A stretch of DNA of 64,000 nt from Saccharomonospora sp. CUA-673 (GCF_001942305.1 NZ_MKKE01000022.1:62001-126000), one strand, 5' to 3'. Counted from the first letter of the stretch, positions 46,721 to 56,329 are shown. The notes: generated by a model from the sequence alone, not told the origin. Program-made: numbers and translations.

Positions 46721-47455
46721 TCAGCTGGACTGGCTGCGGTCGGACCCCGAAGATGCGGCGCTCGTCACATCGGACGAGTGGTCCTCACCCTCGGTGGCCG
46801 ACTTGTCCCGATCGTCCTCGCTGTCGTGATCACCGTCGTGCTCACCGTCGCCGTCGGTGAGATCGCCGTCGAGATCGCGTTCAAGGTCGTCGGTGTGGTC
46901 GTCCTCGGGAACGGGGGGCGGGACCACGAGGGTCGGCGTCTTCGTCTTCTGGAAGGCGATCACCTCGCCCGCCGCCCAGGCGACGACGACCACGAGCATG
47001 CCGAACGCGAGACCGGGCCTGCTGAACCCGTCGACATCGCGCAGCAACATCATCACCGCGAGCAGTCCGGTCATCTTGAGCGCGTAGCCGCCGAGCGCGA
47101 AACCCATCAGCGACGCGGGCCCGCGGGTGGCCGCCATCCGCATCATCGTGAGCGTGATGAGTGCCGATCCCTGACCGAGCACGACACCGAACGCCGCGCC
47201 CACGAGACCCTCCTGACCGTCCACGAGGGTCAGGACACCGGCGACGAGGAGACTGGGCGGCAGCGACAGCATCAGGCCCCAGCGCTGCATCGCGTCGGCG
47301 AGCCGGTGCACCGAGCGCGCGTGCTCCGCCCGCACCGCCGCCTGGTGCTCGGCCTCGCGGGCCGCGCGGCGCTCGGCGGCTGTGTCGCCGGCTGTGTCAC
47401 CGGAGCCGGCAGCACCGTCGTCGACGGCCTGGTGGTCAGCGGTCTCTGCGTTCAT
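46721..47455 (-). CDS. AtpI-like membrane protein with long acidic tail
   Basis: 244 residues. Four hydrophobic helices (LMLSLPPSLLVAGVLTLVDG, LVGAAFGVVLGQGSALITL, FALGGYALKMTGLLAVMMLL, LAFGMLVVVVAWAAGEVIAF) follow an Ala/Glu-rich cytoplasmic N-terminus. The position between wecA and atpB and the size correspond to Rv1303, an ATP synthase protein I homologue proposed to help c-ring assembly. The last 75 residues are extremely acidic (Asp/Glu/His repeats). ATG 47455 has AGGG before it. Confidence 0.82.
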   Translation of the reverse strand: MNAETADHQAVDDGAAGSGDTAGDTAAERRAAREAEHQAAVRAEHARSVHRLADAMQRWGLMLSLPPSLLVAGVLTLVDGQEGLVGAAFGVVLGQGSALITLTMMRMAATRGPASLMGFALGGYALKMTGLLAVMMLLRDVDGFSRPGLAFGMLVVVVAWAAGEVIAFQKTKTPTLVVPPPVPEDDHTDDLERDLDGDLTDGDGEHDGDHDSEDDRDKSATEGEDHSSDVTSAASSGSDRSQSS

Positions 47456-47505
47456 GCGGGCCCTAGCGGTCGGCGGGTCGGTGCGGCCCACCGGCGCTGT
47501 CGGGT

Positions 47506-48669
47506 TCAGCGACGCGACGAGGGGCCCTCGCGTTGTCGTTTCAGTCTAGGGACCCCGGAGACCAGTGCCGCGAGGAGCAGTCCGGTGCAGGTCAGCCAGA
47601 ACACGACGCCGGTGTCGAAGAGGGTCACGGCGACGGCGCCGAAGGCGAGCAGTCCTGCCCACAGGTAGATCAGCAGTACGGCGCGCCGTTGCGAGTGGCC
47701 GATCTCGAGGAGCCGGTGGTGCAGGTGCATCTTGTCGGCGGCGAACGGGCTCTCGCCGCGCCGGGTGCGCCGGATGACGGCCATGACGAGGTCGAGCAGC
47801 GGCAGGAACAGCACCGCGGCGACGACGAACAGCGGGGACAGCAGCGCGACGACGTCGGTGGCGTCGAACGACGTGTAGTTGATCTTGCCGGACGCGGACG
47901 TGCTGGCGGCGGCGAGCATCAGGCCGATCATCATCGACCCGGAGTCGCCCATGAATATTCGCGCGGGTTGGAAGTTGTGTGGCAGGAAGCCCAGACACGC
48001 GCCCGCGAGCGTCGCGGCGATCAGCGCCGGCGGGTAGGCGCTGACGTCACCGCCGGACGAGTCGAGCAGGCCCAGCGAGAACGCACAGGTCGCCGCCGCT
48101 GCGATGAGGCCGAGGCCGCCGGCGAGCCCGTCGAGCCCGTCGACGAAGTTCATCGCGTTGACCATGACCACGACCAGCAACACGGCGAGCAGTCCGCCCT
48201 GGTTGCGGTCGAGGATGAGCACCTGGCCCAGTGCCTCGCCGTCACCGCCCCACGGCACCCAGAACGAGACCCACTGCAGGCCGAACAGTACGAGCACGCC
48301 GGCGCACATGACCTGGCCGGCGAGTTTCGTCCACGCGTCGAGCTCGAATCGGTCGTCGAGCGCACCGATCAGGACGATCACGCCGCCGCCGATCAGCACC
48401 GCGACGGGGTCGTAGGAGTACTCGAACGCGCGCCGCAGCACCGGTAGCTGGTGCGCGAGCGCCATGCCGCCGACGACGCCGAGGTACATCGCCAGGCCGC
48501 CCATGCGCGGGATCGGCACGACGTGCACGTCGCGTTGCCGCGGTACGGCGACGGCACCGGTGCGCATGGCGAACTTGCGCACGAGCGCGGTGAGCAGGAA
48601 CGTGACGGCCGCGGACACGAGCGCGACCAGAATGTACTCGCGGATCGGCAGGCCCGCCGTGGGTGTCAC
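47506..48669 (-). CDS. wecA: Undecaprenyl/decaprenyl-phosphate GlcNAc-1-phosphate transferase WecA
   Basis: 387-residue membrane enzyme with about 11 helices. Polyprenyl-phosphate HexNAc-1-P transferase motifs are VPRQRDVHVVPIPRMGG, IGALDDRFELDAWTKL (DD), NAMNFVDGLDGLAGG, ARIFMGDSGSMMIG and the HIHH-like MHLHHRLLEIGHSQRR. In actinobacteria it starts the arabinogalactan linkage unit by making GlcNAc-PP-decaprenol. GTG 48669 is the start; it lies just downstream of the Sua5 gene. Confidence 0.93.
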   Translation of the reverse strand: MTPTAGLPIREYILVALVSAAVTFLLTALVRKFAMRTGAVAVPRQRDVHVVPIPRMGGLAMYLGVVGGMALAHQLPVLRRAFEYSYDPVAVLIGGGVIVLIGALDDRFELDAWTKLAGQVMCAGVLVLFGLQWVSFWVPWGGDGEALGQVLILDRNQGGLLAVLLVVVMVNAMNFVDGLDGLAGGLGLIAAAATCAFSLGLLDSSGGDVSAYPPALIAATLAGACLGFLPHNFQPARIFMGDSGSMMIGLMLAAASTSASGKINYTSFDATDVVALLSPLFVVAAVLFLPLLDLVMAVIRRTRRGESPFAADKMHLHHRLLEIGHSQRRAVLLIYLWAGLLAFGAVAVTLFDTGVVFWLTCTGLLLAALVSGVPRLKRQREGPSSRR

Positions 48670-48735
48670 GGGCGCTCCGTCCTGGCCAGTCGGGGCGGGA
48701 TCACGGCGCGCAACGCTATCGCCACGCCCGGGTGA

Positions 48736-49386
48736 TCATTCCTTCGCCCCGAGCTCGACGCCCAGGACCTCGGACACGGCCTCCGCACTCACCGCACCTT
48801 CACGCAGCAGGACGGGCGCGGAGCCGGTCAGATCGACGATGGTGGACGGAACGGGCGCGCCGCTCGGCCCGCCGTCGAGGTACACCGACACCGAGTCCTG
48901 CAGCTGCTGTTCGGCGTCCTGGGCGTTGGCCGCGGGCGGACGGCCGGAGACGTTGGCGCTGGACACGGCCATCGGGCCGACCTCGCGGAGGAGTTCGAGC
49001 GCGACGGGGTGCAGCGGCATGCGCAGCATGACGGTGCCGCGGGTGGTGCCGAGGTCCCAGTGCAGGCTCGGTGCGTGCGGCAGCACGATGGACAGGTCGC
49101 CGGGCCAGAACGCCTCGATGAGCGCCCGCGCGTGCTGCGGGACGCCGAGCACGAGACCATCCACTGTGGACCAGGAGCCGACGAGCACGCCGACGGGCAT
49201 GTCGGGGCCGCGGTGCTTGGCCTGGAGGAGTGCACGCACGGCGGCGCCGTCGAAGGCGTCCGCGCCGATGCCGTACACGGTGTCGGTCGGCAACACCACG
49301 AGCCGTCCGGAGCGGACCGCCGCGACGGCCGCCTTGAGACCGTCGGCGCGGGAGTCCGGATCGCTGCAGTCGTAGACCACGCTCAT
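48736..49386 (-). CDS. L-threonylcarbamoyladenylate synthase (Sua5/YrdC/YwlC)
   Basis: 216 residues. It makes L-threonylcarbamoyl-AMP from Thr, bicarbonate and ATP for the t6A modification of ANN-decoding tRNAs. YrdC-fold signatures are RSGRLVVLPTDTVYGIGADAF, ALLQAKHRGPDMPVGVLVGS, FWPGDLSIVLPHAP and GPMAVSSANVSGRPPA. The C-terminal Sua5 domain is missing, so this is the short YrdC type. ATG 49386 is preceded by TACGCT at 8 nt (49395-49400), suggesting a leaderless transcript. Confidence 0.93.
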   Translation of the reverse strand: MSVVYDCSDPDSRADGLKAAVAAVRSGRLVVLPTDTVYGIGADAFDGAAVRALLQAKHRGPDMPVGVLVGSWSTVDGLVLGVPQHARALIEAFWPGDLSIVLPHAPSLHWDLGTTRGTVMLRMPLHPVALELLREVGPMAVSSANVSGRPPAANAQDAEQQLQDSVSVYLDGGPSGAPVPSTIVDLTGSAPVLLREGAVSAEAVSEVLGVELGAKE

Positions 49387-49510
49387 GGAAGCTCAGCGTA
49401 GTCCCGGCACCGCGGCGGCCCGGCCGGAGGTCACCGGGTGTGTCTGACGAGGAACGTCGCATCACGTCGCGGCGTCGAATCCCGTGACGGAGATCGATCG
49501 AGGGGGACCC

Positions 49511-49876
49511 ATGACGAGTGAACCGACCGGCCACGACGGACACACGCACGACCCGCCGCCCCACGCCCCGGCTACCGAGCCCCCGCTACGGGTGTGGTGG
49601 TTCGGCAGGTCGCTGCTGGTGTTGCTGCCCGCCCTGTTCGTGCCGGTCCTCGGCGACGTGCTGTTCTGGACCGGCGGCGGTATGGCGTGGATCCTCTCGC
49701 CCGCGCTCGTGGTGAGCTACCTCGTGTCGGCCGTGCTCCTGTGGCTGATCGCGCGCTTCGACCGGACGCCGATCCGTGTGATGGTGATCTGCGGAACGGC
49801 CATCTACCTGTTCATCGCATTCGCGCTGGGGATGATCTGGATGGAGATGCTGAACCGCGCGTTCGGTCTCGCATGA
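49511..49876 (+). CDS. Small membrane protein, function unknown
   Basis: 121 residues. After a His/Pro-rich cytoplasmic start there are three hydrophobic helices (LLVLLPALFVPVLGDVLFWT, ILSPALVVSYLVSAVLLWLI, VMVICGTAIYLFIAFALGMI). I recognise no family. ATG 49511 has GAGGGGG 4 nt upstream. It is the only plus-strand gene in the core block from rpmE to atpC, lying between prmC and sua5, where mycobacteria have none. Confidence 0.7.
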   Translation: MTSEPTGHDGHTHDPPPHAPATEPPLRVWWFGRSLLVLLPALFVPVLGDVLFWTGGGMAWILSPALVVSYLVSAVLLWLIARFDRTPIRVMVICGTAIYLFIAFALGMIWMEMLNRAFGLA

Positions 49877-49892
49877 CGTCCGGCGCCCGCGC

Positions 49893-50756
49893 TCACCCGC
49901 GCAGAGCGGTGGCGAAGCGGGGACGGCCGGCGAGGTCCTGGTGTCCGCGCACATCGGTGAGGACCTTGCGGCCGCGCAGCAGTTCGGGCACGGCACCGCC
50001 CTGGGTGTCGTCGTGTTCGATGGCGACGCCGCCGCCGGGCCGCAGCAGCCGGGCGGCCATGCCGACGATGTGCCGGATGACGGCGAGTCCGCCGCCGGGG
50101 GCGAACACGGCCTGGGGCGGGTCGTGGTCGGCGACCTCGCGGGGCACCTCGGTGCCCTCGGGCACGTACGGCGGGTTGCAGACGACGAGGTCGACGAGGC
50201 CGTCGAGTTCGGCGAACACGGTCTGGTCGGTGACGTCACCGGAGTACAGCCGGACGGGCGTGTCGCCCGCGGCGGCGCGGATGTCGGCGTTGTGCCGTGC
50301 CCAGGCCAGCGCGGTGGCGTCGTTGTCGACGGCGTAGACGACGGCGTCGGGGCGGGCGTGGGCCATGGCCAGTGCCAGCGCGCCGGATCCCGTGCACAGG
50401 TCGACCACGACGGGGTATTCGCGCCCCTTGAGCAGTTTGAGACCCCATTCGAGCAGCAGCTCGGTCTCCGGCCGCGGGACGAACACCCCGGGCCCGACGT
50501 TGACGGTGACGTCGCCGAGCGCGGCCCAGCCGGTGAGATGCTGCAACGGCACGCGCTTGACGCGCTGGTCGACGAGCCGGCGCATCGATTCGACGACGGT
50601 GGCGTCGACGAGCGGGGTCAGCGGCAGGCGACCACGGTCGATCCCGAGCACGTGTGCGGCGATGAGATCCGCATCGTTGCGCGGGGATGCCACACCTGCC
50701 TGTTCGAGGATGCGTGTCGCTTCCAGGATCGCCAGGCGGAGAGGCTGTCTGTTCAC
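49893..50756 (-). CDS. prmC: Peptide chain release factor glutamine methyltransferase PrmC
   Basis: 287 residues. It N5-methylates the Gln of the GGQ motif in release factors. The N-terminal helical domain contacts RF; the Rossmann domain has FVPRPETELLLEWGL, VVDLCTGSGALALAMAHA and the catalytic NPPYVPEG. It sits directly after prfA, its substrate gene. GTG 50756 has AGGG 7 nt upstream; an ATG at 50774 is possible. Confidence 0.94.
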   Translation of the reverse strand: MNRQPLRLAILEATRILEQAGVASPRNDADLIAAHVLGIDRGRLPLTPLVDATVVESMRRLVDQRVKRVPLQHLTGWAALGDVTVNVGPGVFVPRPETELLLEWGLKLLKGREYPVVVDLCTGSGALALAMAHARPDAVVYAVDNDATALAWARHNADIRAAAGDTPVRLYSGDVTDQTVFAELDGLVDLVVCNPPYVPEGTEVPREVADHDPPQAVFAPGGGLAVIRHIVGMAARLLRPGGGVAIEHDDTQGGAVPELLRGRKVLTDVRGHQDLAGRPRFATALRG

Positions 50757-50827
50757 CCTTATACCCTGGCACATCGATCACCCGGCGGGCGGGACATACC
50801 CCGCGTGCGCCGGGCCGAACCCACGCC

Positions 50828-51898
50828 TCACGGCTGGGATTCGGCGATCCGCTCCTCGCGGTCGGCGGCCTGCAACGCGTCGAGGACGCCGGCGAGTTCG
50901 CCGTCGAGCACCTGATCGAGGTTGTAGGCCTTGTAGTTGACCCGGTGGTCGGAGATGCGGTTCTCGGGGAAGTTGTAGGTGCGCACACGCTCGGAGCGGT
51001 CGACGGTGCGGACCTGCGAGCGGCGGGCGTCGGCGGCCTTGGCGGCTGCCTCCTCCTCGGCCATCGCCTGCAGCCGGGCCTGCAGCACCTGGATGGCGCG
51101 CGCCCGGTTCTGGATCTGCGACTTCTCGTTCTGGCAGGACACGACGATGCCGGTGGGCAGGTGCGTCACGCGCACCGCCGAGTCGGTGGTGTTGACGCTC
51201 TGCCCACCGGGCCCGGAGCTGCGGAAGACGTCGATGCGCAGGTCGTTCTGGTCGATCTCGACCTCGACGTCCTCGGGTTCGGGGTAGATCAGCACGCCGG
51301 CGGCCGAGGTGTGGATGCGCCCCTGCGACTCGGTCGCGGGCACGCGCTGGACTCGGTGCACGCCGCCCTCGAACTTGAGCCGCGACCACACGCCGTCGGC
51401 GGTGGGTTCCTTGGTCTTGATCGAGACGGTGACGTCCTTGTAGCCACCCAGGTCCGACTCGGTCGAGCCGAGGACCTCGGCCTTCCACCCGTGGCGTTCG
51501 GCGTAGCGCAGATACATGCGCAGCAGGTCGCCGGCGAACAGCGCCGATTCCTCGCCGCCCTCACCGGACTTGATCTCCATGACGACGTCGGCGCCGTCGT
51601 GCGGGTCCCGCGGCAGCAACAGCTCGGTGAGCTTGGACTCGAGCGCGGGGATGCGCTGTTCGAGTTCGGCGGCCTCCTCGGCGAACGCGGCGTCGTCGGA
51701 GGCGAGCTCCTTCGCGGCGGCCAGGTCGGACCGTGCGCCCTCGAGCTCGCCGACGGTCTTCACGACCGGGGCCAGCTCGGCGTAGCGCCTGCCCAGTTTG
51801 CGCGCACGCGTCTGGTCGGCGTGGACGGACGGGTCGCCGAGCGCCGTTTCGAGCTCGGCGTACTCGTCGAGCAGTCCCTGGAGGGACGCTGATTCCAC
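50828..51898 (-). CDS. prfA: Peptide chain release factor 1
   Basis: 356 residues. It terminates translation at UAA and UAG. The stop-codon recognition tripeptide is PAT in [16 protein letters not shown] (PxT type of RF1), and the catalytic GGQ is in [21 protein letters not shown] (about residue 229). GTG 51898 has AAGGAG 7 nt upstream. It follows rpmE on the same strand. Confidence 0.97.
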   Translation of the reverse strand: MESASLQGLLDEYAELETALGDPSVHADQTRARKLGRRYAELAPVVKTVGELEGARSDLAAAKELASDDAAFAEEAAELEQRIPALESKLTELLLPRDPHDGADVVMEIKSGEGGEESALFAGDLLRMYLRYAERHGWKAEVLGSTESDLGGYKDVTVSIKTKEPTADGVWSRLKFEGGVHRVQRVPATESQGRIHTSAAGVLIYPEPEDVEVEIDQNDLRIDVFRSSGPGGQSVNTTDSAVRVTHLPTGIVVSCQNEKSQIQNRARAIQVLQARLQAMAEEEAAAKAADARRSQVRTVDRSERVRTYNFPENRISDHRVNYKAYNLDQVLDGELAGVLDALQAADREERIAESQP

Positions 51899-51987
51899 TG
51901 CACTGCTCCTTGTTCGATCACCGGCCGCCGAAACAGCGAACGGCGCCCGCCTCCGCTGCGAGAGCGGACGCGGGCGCGTCGGTGAAG

Positions 51988-52215
51988 CTACTTGGCGTCG
52001 GCCTTGTTGCCGCGCTTGCCGTAGCGCGCCTCGAAGCGGGCGACGCGGCCACCGGTGTCCAGAATCTTCTGCTTACCGGTGTAGAACGGGTGGCACGCCG
52101 AGCAGATCTCGACGTAGATGTGACCGCTCTCACGGGTGCTCCGCGTGCTGAAGGTGTTGCCACAGCCGCACACGACCTCGGTCACGACATAGTTCGGGTG
52201 AATACCGCTCTTCAT
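51988..52215 (-). CDS. rpmE: 50S ribosomal protein L31, zinc-binding form
   Basis: 75 residues. The C+ type has CxC in [14 protein letters not shown] and CxxC in [19 protein letters not shown], forming a zinc site; zinc-free paralogues (YkgM/L31B) lack these. The C-terminus is basic ([16 protein letters not shown]). ATG 52215 follows AGAGGAC. A structured leader lies just upstream. Confidence 0.97.
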   Translation of the reverse strand: MKSGIHPNYVVTEVVCGCGNTFSTRSTRESGHIYVEICSACHPFYTGKQKILDTGGRVARFEARYGKRGNKADAK

Positions 52216-52231
52216 GGTGTCCTCTCTCTGT

Positions 52232-52297
52232 GGCTCCGGGTCCTCCCGCGGCGTACGCCGTCCCGCGCACATGCGCGGGCGAAGGTGAACCGGAGCC
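52232..52297 (-). promoter_or_regulatory. Structured 5' leader of rpmE (probable L31 autoregulatory leader)
   Basis: On the minus strand, outer arms GGCTCCGG and CCGGAGCC (52290-52297 with 52232-52239) enclose a hairpin CCCGCGC-ATGT-GCGCGGG (52262-52279) and the palindrome GGCGTACGCC (52250-52259), ending 16 nt before the rpmE ATG. A CAGAAT -10-like hexamer at 52314-52319 would start transcription just ahead of it. Actinobacterial L31 leaders are a described class; whether this one matches that class was not tested. Confidence 0.6.
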
Positions 52298-52375
52298 GGA
52301 CGTCAGCGGACCAATTCTGCCAGACGGCCCTACACGCCCTTCAACGCACCACCCCCACCAGCCATTCCCACCCGC

Positions 52376-52403
52376 TGAAGGTGCCCTCGGGAGCTTCTGG
52401 GTG
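52376..52403. repeat. 28-bp dispersed intergenic repeat, left edge of gntP cassette
   Basis: Begins TGAAGGTGCCCTCGGG and ends GAGCTTCTGGGTG, abutting the gntP stop codon. It is 26/28 identical to the copy at 56327-56354 in the same orientation. It can form an imperfect GAAG...CTTC hairpin, so it may act as a terminator. Confidence 0.8.
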
Positions 52404-53758
52404 TCAGCCGACGAAGGCGCTCAGGGTGAGGGCGACGGCACAACCGGTGAGGCCGACGATCGTCTTCATCGTCGTCCACGACTTGAGGGTGTCGGCCACG
52501 GACATCCCGAAGTAGCGGTTCGCCATCCAGAAGCCCGAGTCGTTGACGTGCGACCACGCGGCCGCGCCGCTGGCGATCGCGATGCAGGTCAGCGCGACCA
52601 CCGCGTCGCTGGCGCCCATCGTCGTGGCGACCGGTGCGGTCAACGTGGCGCCGGTGATCATCGCGACCGTGCCGGAGCCCTGCGAGATGCGGATGATCGA
52701 CGCGGTGATGAACCCGAACAGCACGATCGGCATGTTCATCGCGCCCATCCAGTCGGCGAGCACGTCGCCGATGCCCGATTCGACCAGCAGGCCGCCGAAG
52801 ACGCTGCCGGCACCCGTGATGAGGATGATGACGCCGGCCGGGCCGAGTGCCGACGTCGTCATCTTCTGCAGGTCCTCCCTGCTGGAGCCGCGCCGGATGC
52901 CGAAGAAGTACAGCGTGTACAGGCAGGTCAGCAGCAGTGCGATCACCGGGTGGCCGATGAAGGCGATGACGGTGCGTGCGGCGTTGTCCTCGGGCAGGAC
53001 GGCCTCGCTGGTCGTCCCGGCGAGGATCAGCACGAGCGGCAGCAGCAGCGCGCCGACGACGGAGCCGAATCGCGGCAGGACGTTCGGGTCCTGCTCACCG
53101 TCGCCGCGGGAGGCGTCGAGCTCCTCGGGCACCGGCACGAAGATCTTCTTCGAGATCCACCGTCCGAAGATCGGGCCGGCCACCGCCATCGCGGGCAGAC
53201 CGCACACGACACCGAACAGGATCACCAGGCCGAGGTCGGCATTCATGATGCCGGCGGTCGCGATCGGACCGGGCGTCGGCGGGATGAACGTGTGAGTCAC
53301 GCTGACGCCTGCGCAGAGCGGAATGCCGTAGTACAGCAGGGATTTGCCGGTGCGCTTGGCGATGACGTACAGCATCGGCACGAGGATCACGATCGCGACG
53401 TCGATGAACACCGCGATCGACACGAGGAAGCCGGCGAACCCGAGCCCCCACGCCACGTTCCGCTCGGAGAAGCGGTTGATCAATGTGGACGCGAGCTGCT
53501 CGGCCGCGCCCGCCCGTTGGAGGACGTGGCCGAACACCGCGCCGAGGCCGATCACGAGGGCGACCTGGCCGAGTCCCCCTCCCATCTCGTCGACGATCAG
53601 GTCGAGAGATCGCCCGGGTTCGTGCCGGTCGCGAGCCCGAAGCCGATGCTCGTGATCAGCAGTGCGATGAAGGGCTGCAGCTTGACCCAGATGACCAGGC
53701 CGAGCAGAAGGGCTATCGACAGGGCCGCCGCTACGAGGGTCCACGTCGTCGAGGTCAT
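52404..53758 (-). CDS. GntP-family gluconate/sugar acid permease (frame break near 53611)
   Basis: 451 residues after adding one base at 53611. The first 53 residues (TTWTLVAAALSIALLLGLVI, KLQPFIALLITSIGFGLATG) are in one frame; the rest continues LIVDEMGGGLGQVALVIGLG, FGHVLQRAGAAEQLA, GFAGFLVSIAVFIDVAIVIL, FIPPTPGPIATAGIMNADLG and ends WTTMKTIVGLTGCAVALTLS. About 12 helices. It imports gluconate or a related sugar acid by proton symport, judged from the family and from the adjacent IlvD/Edd dehydratase and GntR gene. The break is probably sequence error. Confidence 0.87.
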
Positions 53759-53826
53759 GACATCACCGTTGAGTGTCGATGGGGCGGGAAAGGGGGAAGA
53801 AGGGACAGGAGCAGGAGCGGGCGTGC

Positions 53827-55578
53827 TCAGCGGGTTCGGGGAACGGACCCCCGCTTCGACTCGGCCTGCAGGAAGCGGAAGTCGGCGCCGTGCTCGGCCT
53901 GGGTGACCTCGTCGACGAACAGTTTCCGGTAGCCACGCGCCGGGGTCTCCGGTCGCGTCGCCGGCTGGTCCTCGGCCCGCCGCGTGAGCTCGTCGTCGCT
54001 CACCTCGAGCGCGAGCACGCGGTCGGCGACGCTGAGTCGGATGGTGTCGCCGTCGCGGACGTACGCGAGCGGACCACCGACGGCCGACTCCGGCGACACG
54101 TGCAGCACGATCGTGCCGCGCGCGGTACCGGACATCCGGCCGTCGGAGATGCGGACCATGTCCTTGACGCCCTGGCGGGCGAGTTTCTTCGGGATCGGGA
54201 TGTAGCCGGCCTCCGGCATGCCGGGGGCGCCGGTGGGCCCGATGTTCTTGAGCACGAGGACGTCGTCGGCGCGCACGTCGAGGTCGTCGGAGTCGATGCG
54301 CGTGGCCATGTCGGCCGAGTTCTCGAACACCACGGCGCGTCCGGTGTGCTCGAGCAGCTCGGCCGTGGCGGCGGCCTGCTTGATGATCGCGCCGGCGGGC
54401 GCGAGGTTGCCGCGCAGGACGGCGATGCTGCCCGCCGGGTAGATCGGGTTCTCGCGCGGCCGGACCACCTCCTGGTCGAACGAGGTGTCGATCGCGTCGA
54501 GCTCCTCGCCGAGGGTCCGGCCGGTGATCGTGAGCGCGTCGAGGTCGAGCAGGTCGCGCAGCCGGTCCAGAAGCATGGGGATGCCGCCGGCGCGGTGCAG
54601 GTCCTCCATGTAGTCGGTGCCGGCCGGTTTGAGGTTGACCAGCACCGGGGTCTCGCGCCCGAGCTGGTCGAACGTGTCGAGGTCGAGGTCGAAGCCGAGG
54701 CGGCCGGCGACCGCGGCGAGGTGCACGATCCCGTTGGTCGACCCGCCGAGCGCCAGCAGCACACGCAGGGCGTTCTCGAACGACGACTCGGTGAGGATCT
54801 TGTCGACGGTGAGCCGTTCGCGGGCGATCCCGACGGCGCGGGTGCCGGTCTGCTCGGCGATCCGCATTCGGTCGGCGGTCACGGCGGGCGGGGTGGCGCT
54901 GCCGGGCAGGGCGATGCCCATCGCCTCGGCGATACCGGCCATGGTGCTGGCCGTGCCCATCACCGAGCACGTGCCGACGCTGCCGACGAGGTTCGAGTTG
55001 ACCTCGGAGATCTCCGCGTCGTCGATCTCGTTGCCGCGGTAGAGGCCCCAGAAGGCGCGACAGTCGGTGCAGGCGCCGACACGCTCACCCCGGTGTCCGC
55101 CCGTCAGCATGGACCCGGTGACGAGTTGGATCGCCGGGATGCCGGCCGACGCCGCGCCCATGAGCTGCGCGGGAACGGTCTTGTCGCAGCCGCCGATGAG
55201 CACGACCGCGTCCAGCGGCAGCGCCTTGATCATCTCCTCGGTGTCCATCGACATGAGGTTGCGCAGGTACATGCTCGTCGGGTTCGAGAAGCTCTCGTGG
55301 AGCGAGATGGTCGGGAAGTCGACCGGGAGTCCGCCCGCGAGCATGACGCCGCGCTTCACGGCCTCGATGAGCTGCGGCATGTTGCCGTGGCAGGGGTTGA
55401 AGCCGCTGCCGGTGTTCACGATGCCGACGACGGTGCGATCGAGCGCGTCGTCGGTGTAGCCGGCCCCCTTGATGAAGGCCTTGCGCAGGAACAACGAGAA
55501 CCCGGGGTCCCCGTAGTTCGGCAGGCCTCGTGTCATGCCCTCGGTGGGGTCCTCGGCTCCGTGCACGCCGTCCGCCAT
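53827..55578 (-). CDS. IlvD/Edd family dehydratase, probably sugar acid-specific
   Basis: 583 residues. Fe-S dehydratase signatures: TGSGFNPCHGNMPQLIEAVK (Cys ligand), VLIGGCDKTVPAQLMGAASA (Cys ligand), GACTDCRAFW with GSVGTCSVMGTASTM (third Cys), and GRMSGTARGTIVLHVSPE near the end. Context with GntP and GntR, and existing Leu/Val genes normally elsewhere, point to a D-gluconate- or pentonate-type dehydratase rather than dihydroxyacid dehydratase IlvD; this is inference. ATG 55578 has GAGG 6 nt upstream. It is transcribed with gntP and divergent from gntR. Confidence 0.87.
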   Translation of the reverse strand: MADGVHGAEDPTEGMTRGLPNYGDPGFSLFLRKAFIKGAGYTDDALDRTVVGIVNTGSGFNPCHGNMPQLIEAVKRGVMLAGGLPVDFPTISLHESFSNPTSMYLRNLMSMDTEEMIKALPLDAVVLIGGCDKTVPAQLMGAASAGIPAIQLVTGSMLTGGHRGERVGACTDCRAFWGLYRGNEIDDAEISEVNSNLVGSVGTCSVMGTASTMAGIAEAMGIALPGSATPPAVTADRMRIAEQTGTRAVGIARERLTVDKILTESSFENALRVLLALGGSTNGIVHLAAVAGRLGFDLDLDTFDQLGRETPVLVNLKPAGTDYMEDLHRAGGIPMLLDRLRDLLDLDALTITGRTLGEELDAIDTSFDQEVVRPRENPIYPAGSIAVLRGNLAPAGAIIKQAAATAELLEHTGRAVVFENSADMATRIDSDDLDVRADDVLVLKNIGPTGAPGMPEAGYIPIPKKLARQGVKDMVRISDGRMSGTARGTIVLHVSPESAVGGPLAYVRDGDTIRLSVADRVLALEVSDDELTRRAEDQPATRPETPARGYRKLFVDEVTQAEHGADFRFLQAESKRGSVPRTR

Positions 55579-55588
55579 TATCGACCTC

Positions 55589-55600
55589 ATTATCAATAAT
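55589..55600. promoter_or_regulatory. AT-rich palindrome in the gntR-ilvD divergent region
   Basis: ATTAT-CA-ATAAT, in a conspicuously AT-rich stretch, 11-22 bp before the dehydratase ATG and overlapping a GATAAT -10-like hexamer. It is a candidate GntR operator that would block the ilvD-gntP promoter. Confidence 0.45.
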
Positions 55601-55705
55601 CTTGCCGATGAAAACGGCGACATCTAACCACGGTTGTGGAAGGGCGCGCAATCCTCGTGCGAAACTGGCTCACCCGCGCCCGGACGTCACGGAGGTAGCA
55701 GCGAG

Positions 55706-56329
55706 TTGTCCCTGCCCGAGCAACTGGAGGAGGAAATCGTCCTCGGGCTGCGCTTCCCCAGGGAGCGGCTCGTCGAGGACGAACTGATGCGCGCGTTCTC
55801 CGCCAAGCGCCACGTCGTGCGCAGCGCGCTGCAGGAGCTCGAGAGCCGGGGGCTGGTGGAACGCAAACCGAACGTGGGCGCGTTCGTGAAGGCCTACACG
55901 GCCAAGGAGGTCCGCGACCTGTACGCGGTGCGCGAGCTGCTGGAGGTCCACTGTGCCCGGTTGATCGCCGTGCCGGTGCCCGCCGAGCGGCTCGACGAGC
56001 TCGTCGAGATCCAACGCCGGCACGACGCCGGGGTCGAGACAGGACAGCTGCACGAGGTGATGAAGGCGAACACCGCGTTCCACCGCACGCTGTTCGGCTT
56101 GTCGGACAACACGGTGCTCGTCGACGCGATCCAGCGGCACGCCCAGATGGCGCACGCGATCCGCTCGGTGACCGTGACGTCGCCGGAGTATCTGGCGCGC
56201 AGCCGCAACGAGCACTGGGCGATGATCGAGGCGCTGCGCGCCGGCGACCCGGAGACCCTGGCCGAGACCTGCCGGGAGCACCTGCTCCCCTCCCGCGACG
56301 CCTACCTCAACCGCCTCACCGCCCCCTGA
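55706..56329 (+). CDS. GntR family regulator, FadR/FCD subfamily
   Basis: About 207 residues. The winged helix DNA-binding part is residues about 1-70 (LVEDELMRAFSAKRHVVRSALQELESRGLVERKPNVGAFVK). The all-helical FCD effector domain follows (DLYAVRELLEVHCARL, NTAFHRTLFGLSDNTVLVD, EHWAMIEALRAGDPETLAETCREHL), with conserved metal-binding His. It is likely the local repressor of the dehydratase-permease pair, responding to a sugar acid. The TTG 55706 start has GGAGG 10 nt upstream; the exact start is uncertain. Confidence 0.86.
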   Translation: MSLPEQLEEEIVLGLRFPRERLVEDELMRAFSAKRHVVRSALQELESRGLVERKPNVGAFVKAYTAKEVRDLYAVRELLEVHCARLIAVPVPAERLDELVEIQRRHDAGVETGQLHEVMKANTAFHRTLFGLSDNTVLVDAIQRHAQMAHAIRSVTVTSPEYLARSRNEHWAMIEALRAGDPETLAETCREHLLPSRDAYLNRLTAP

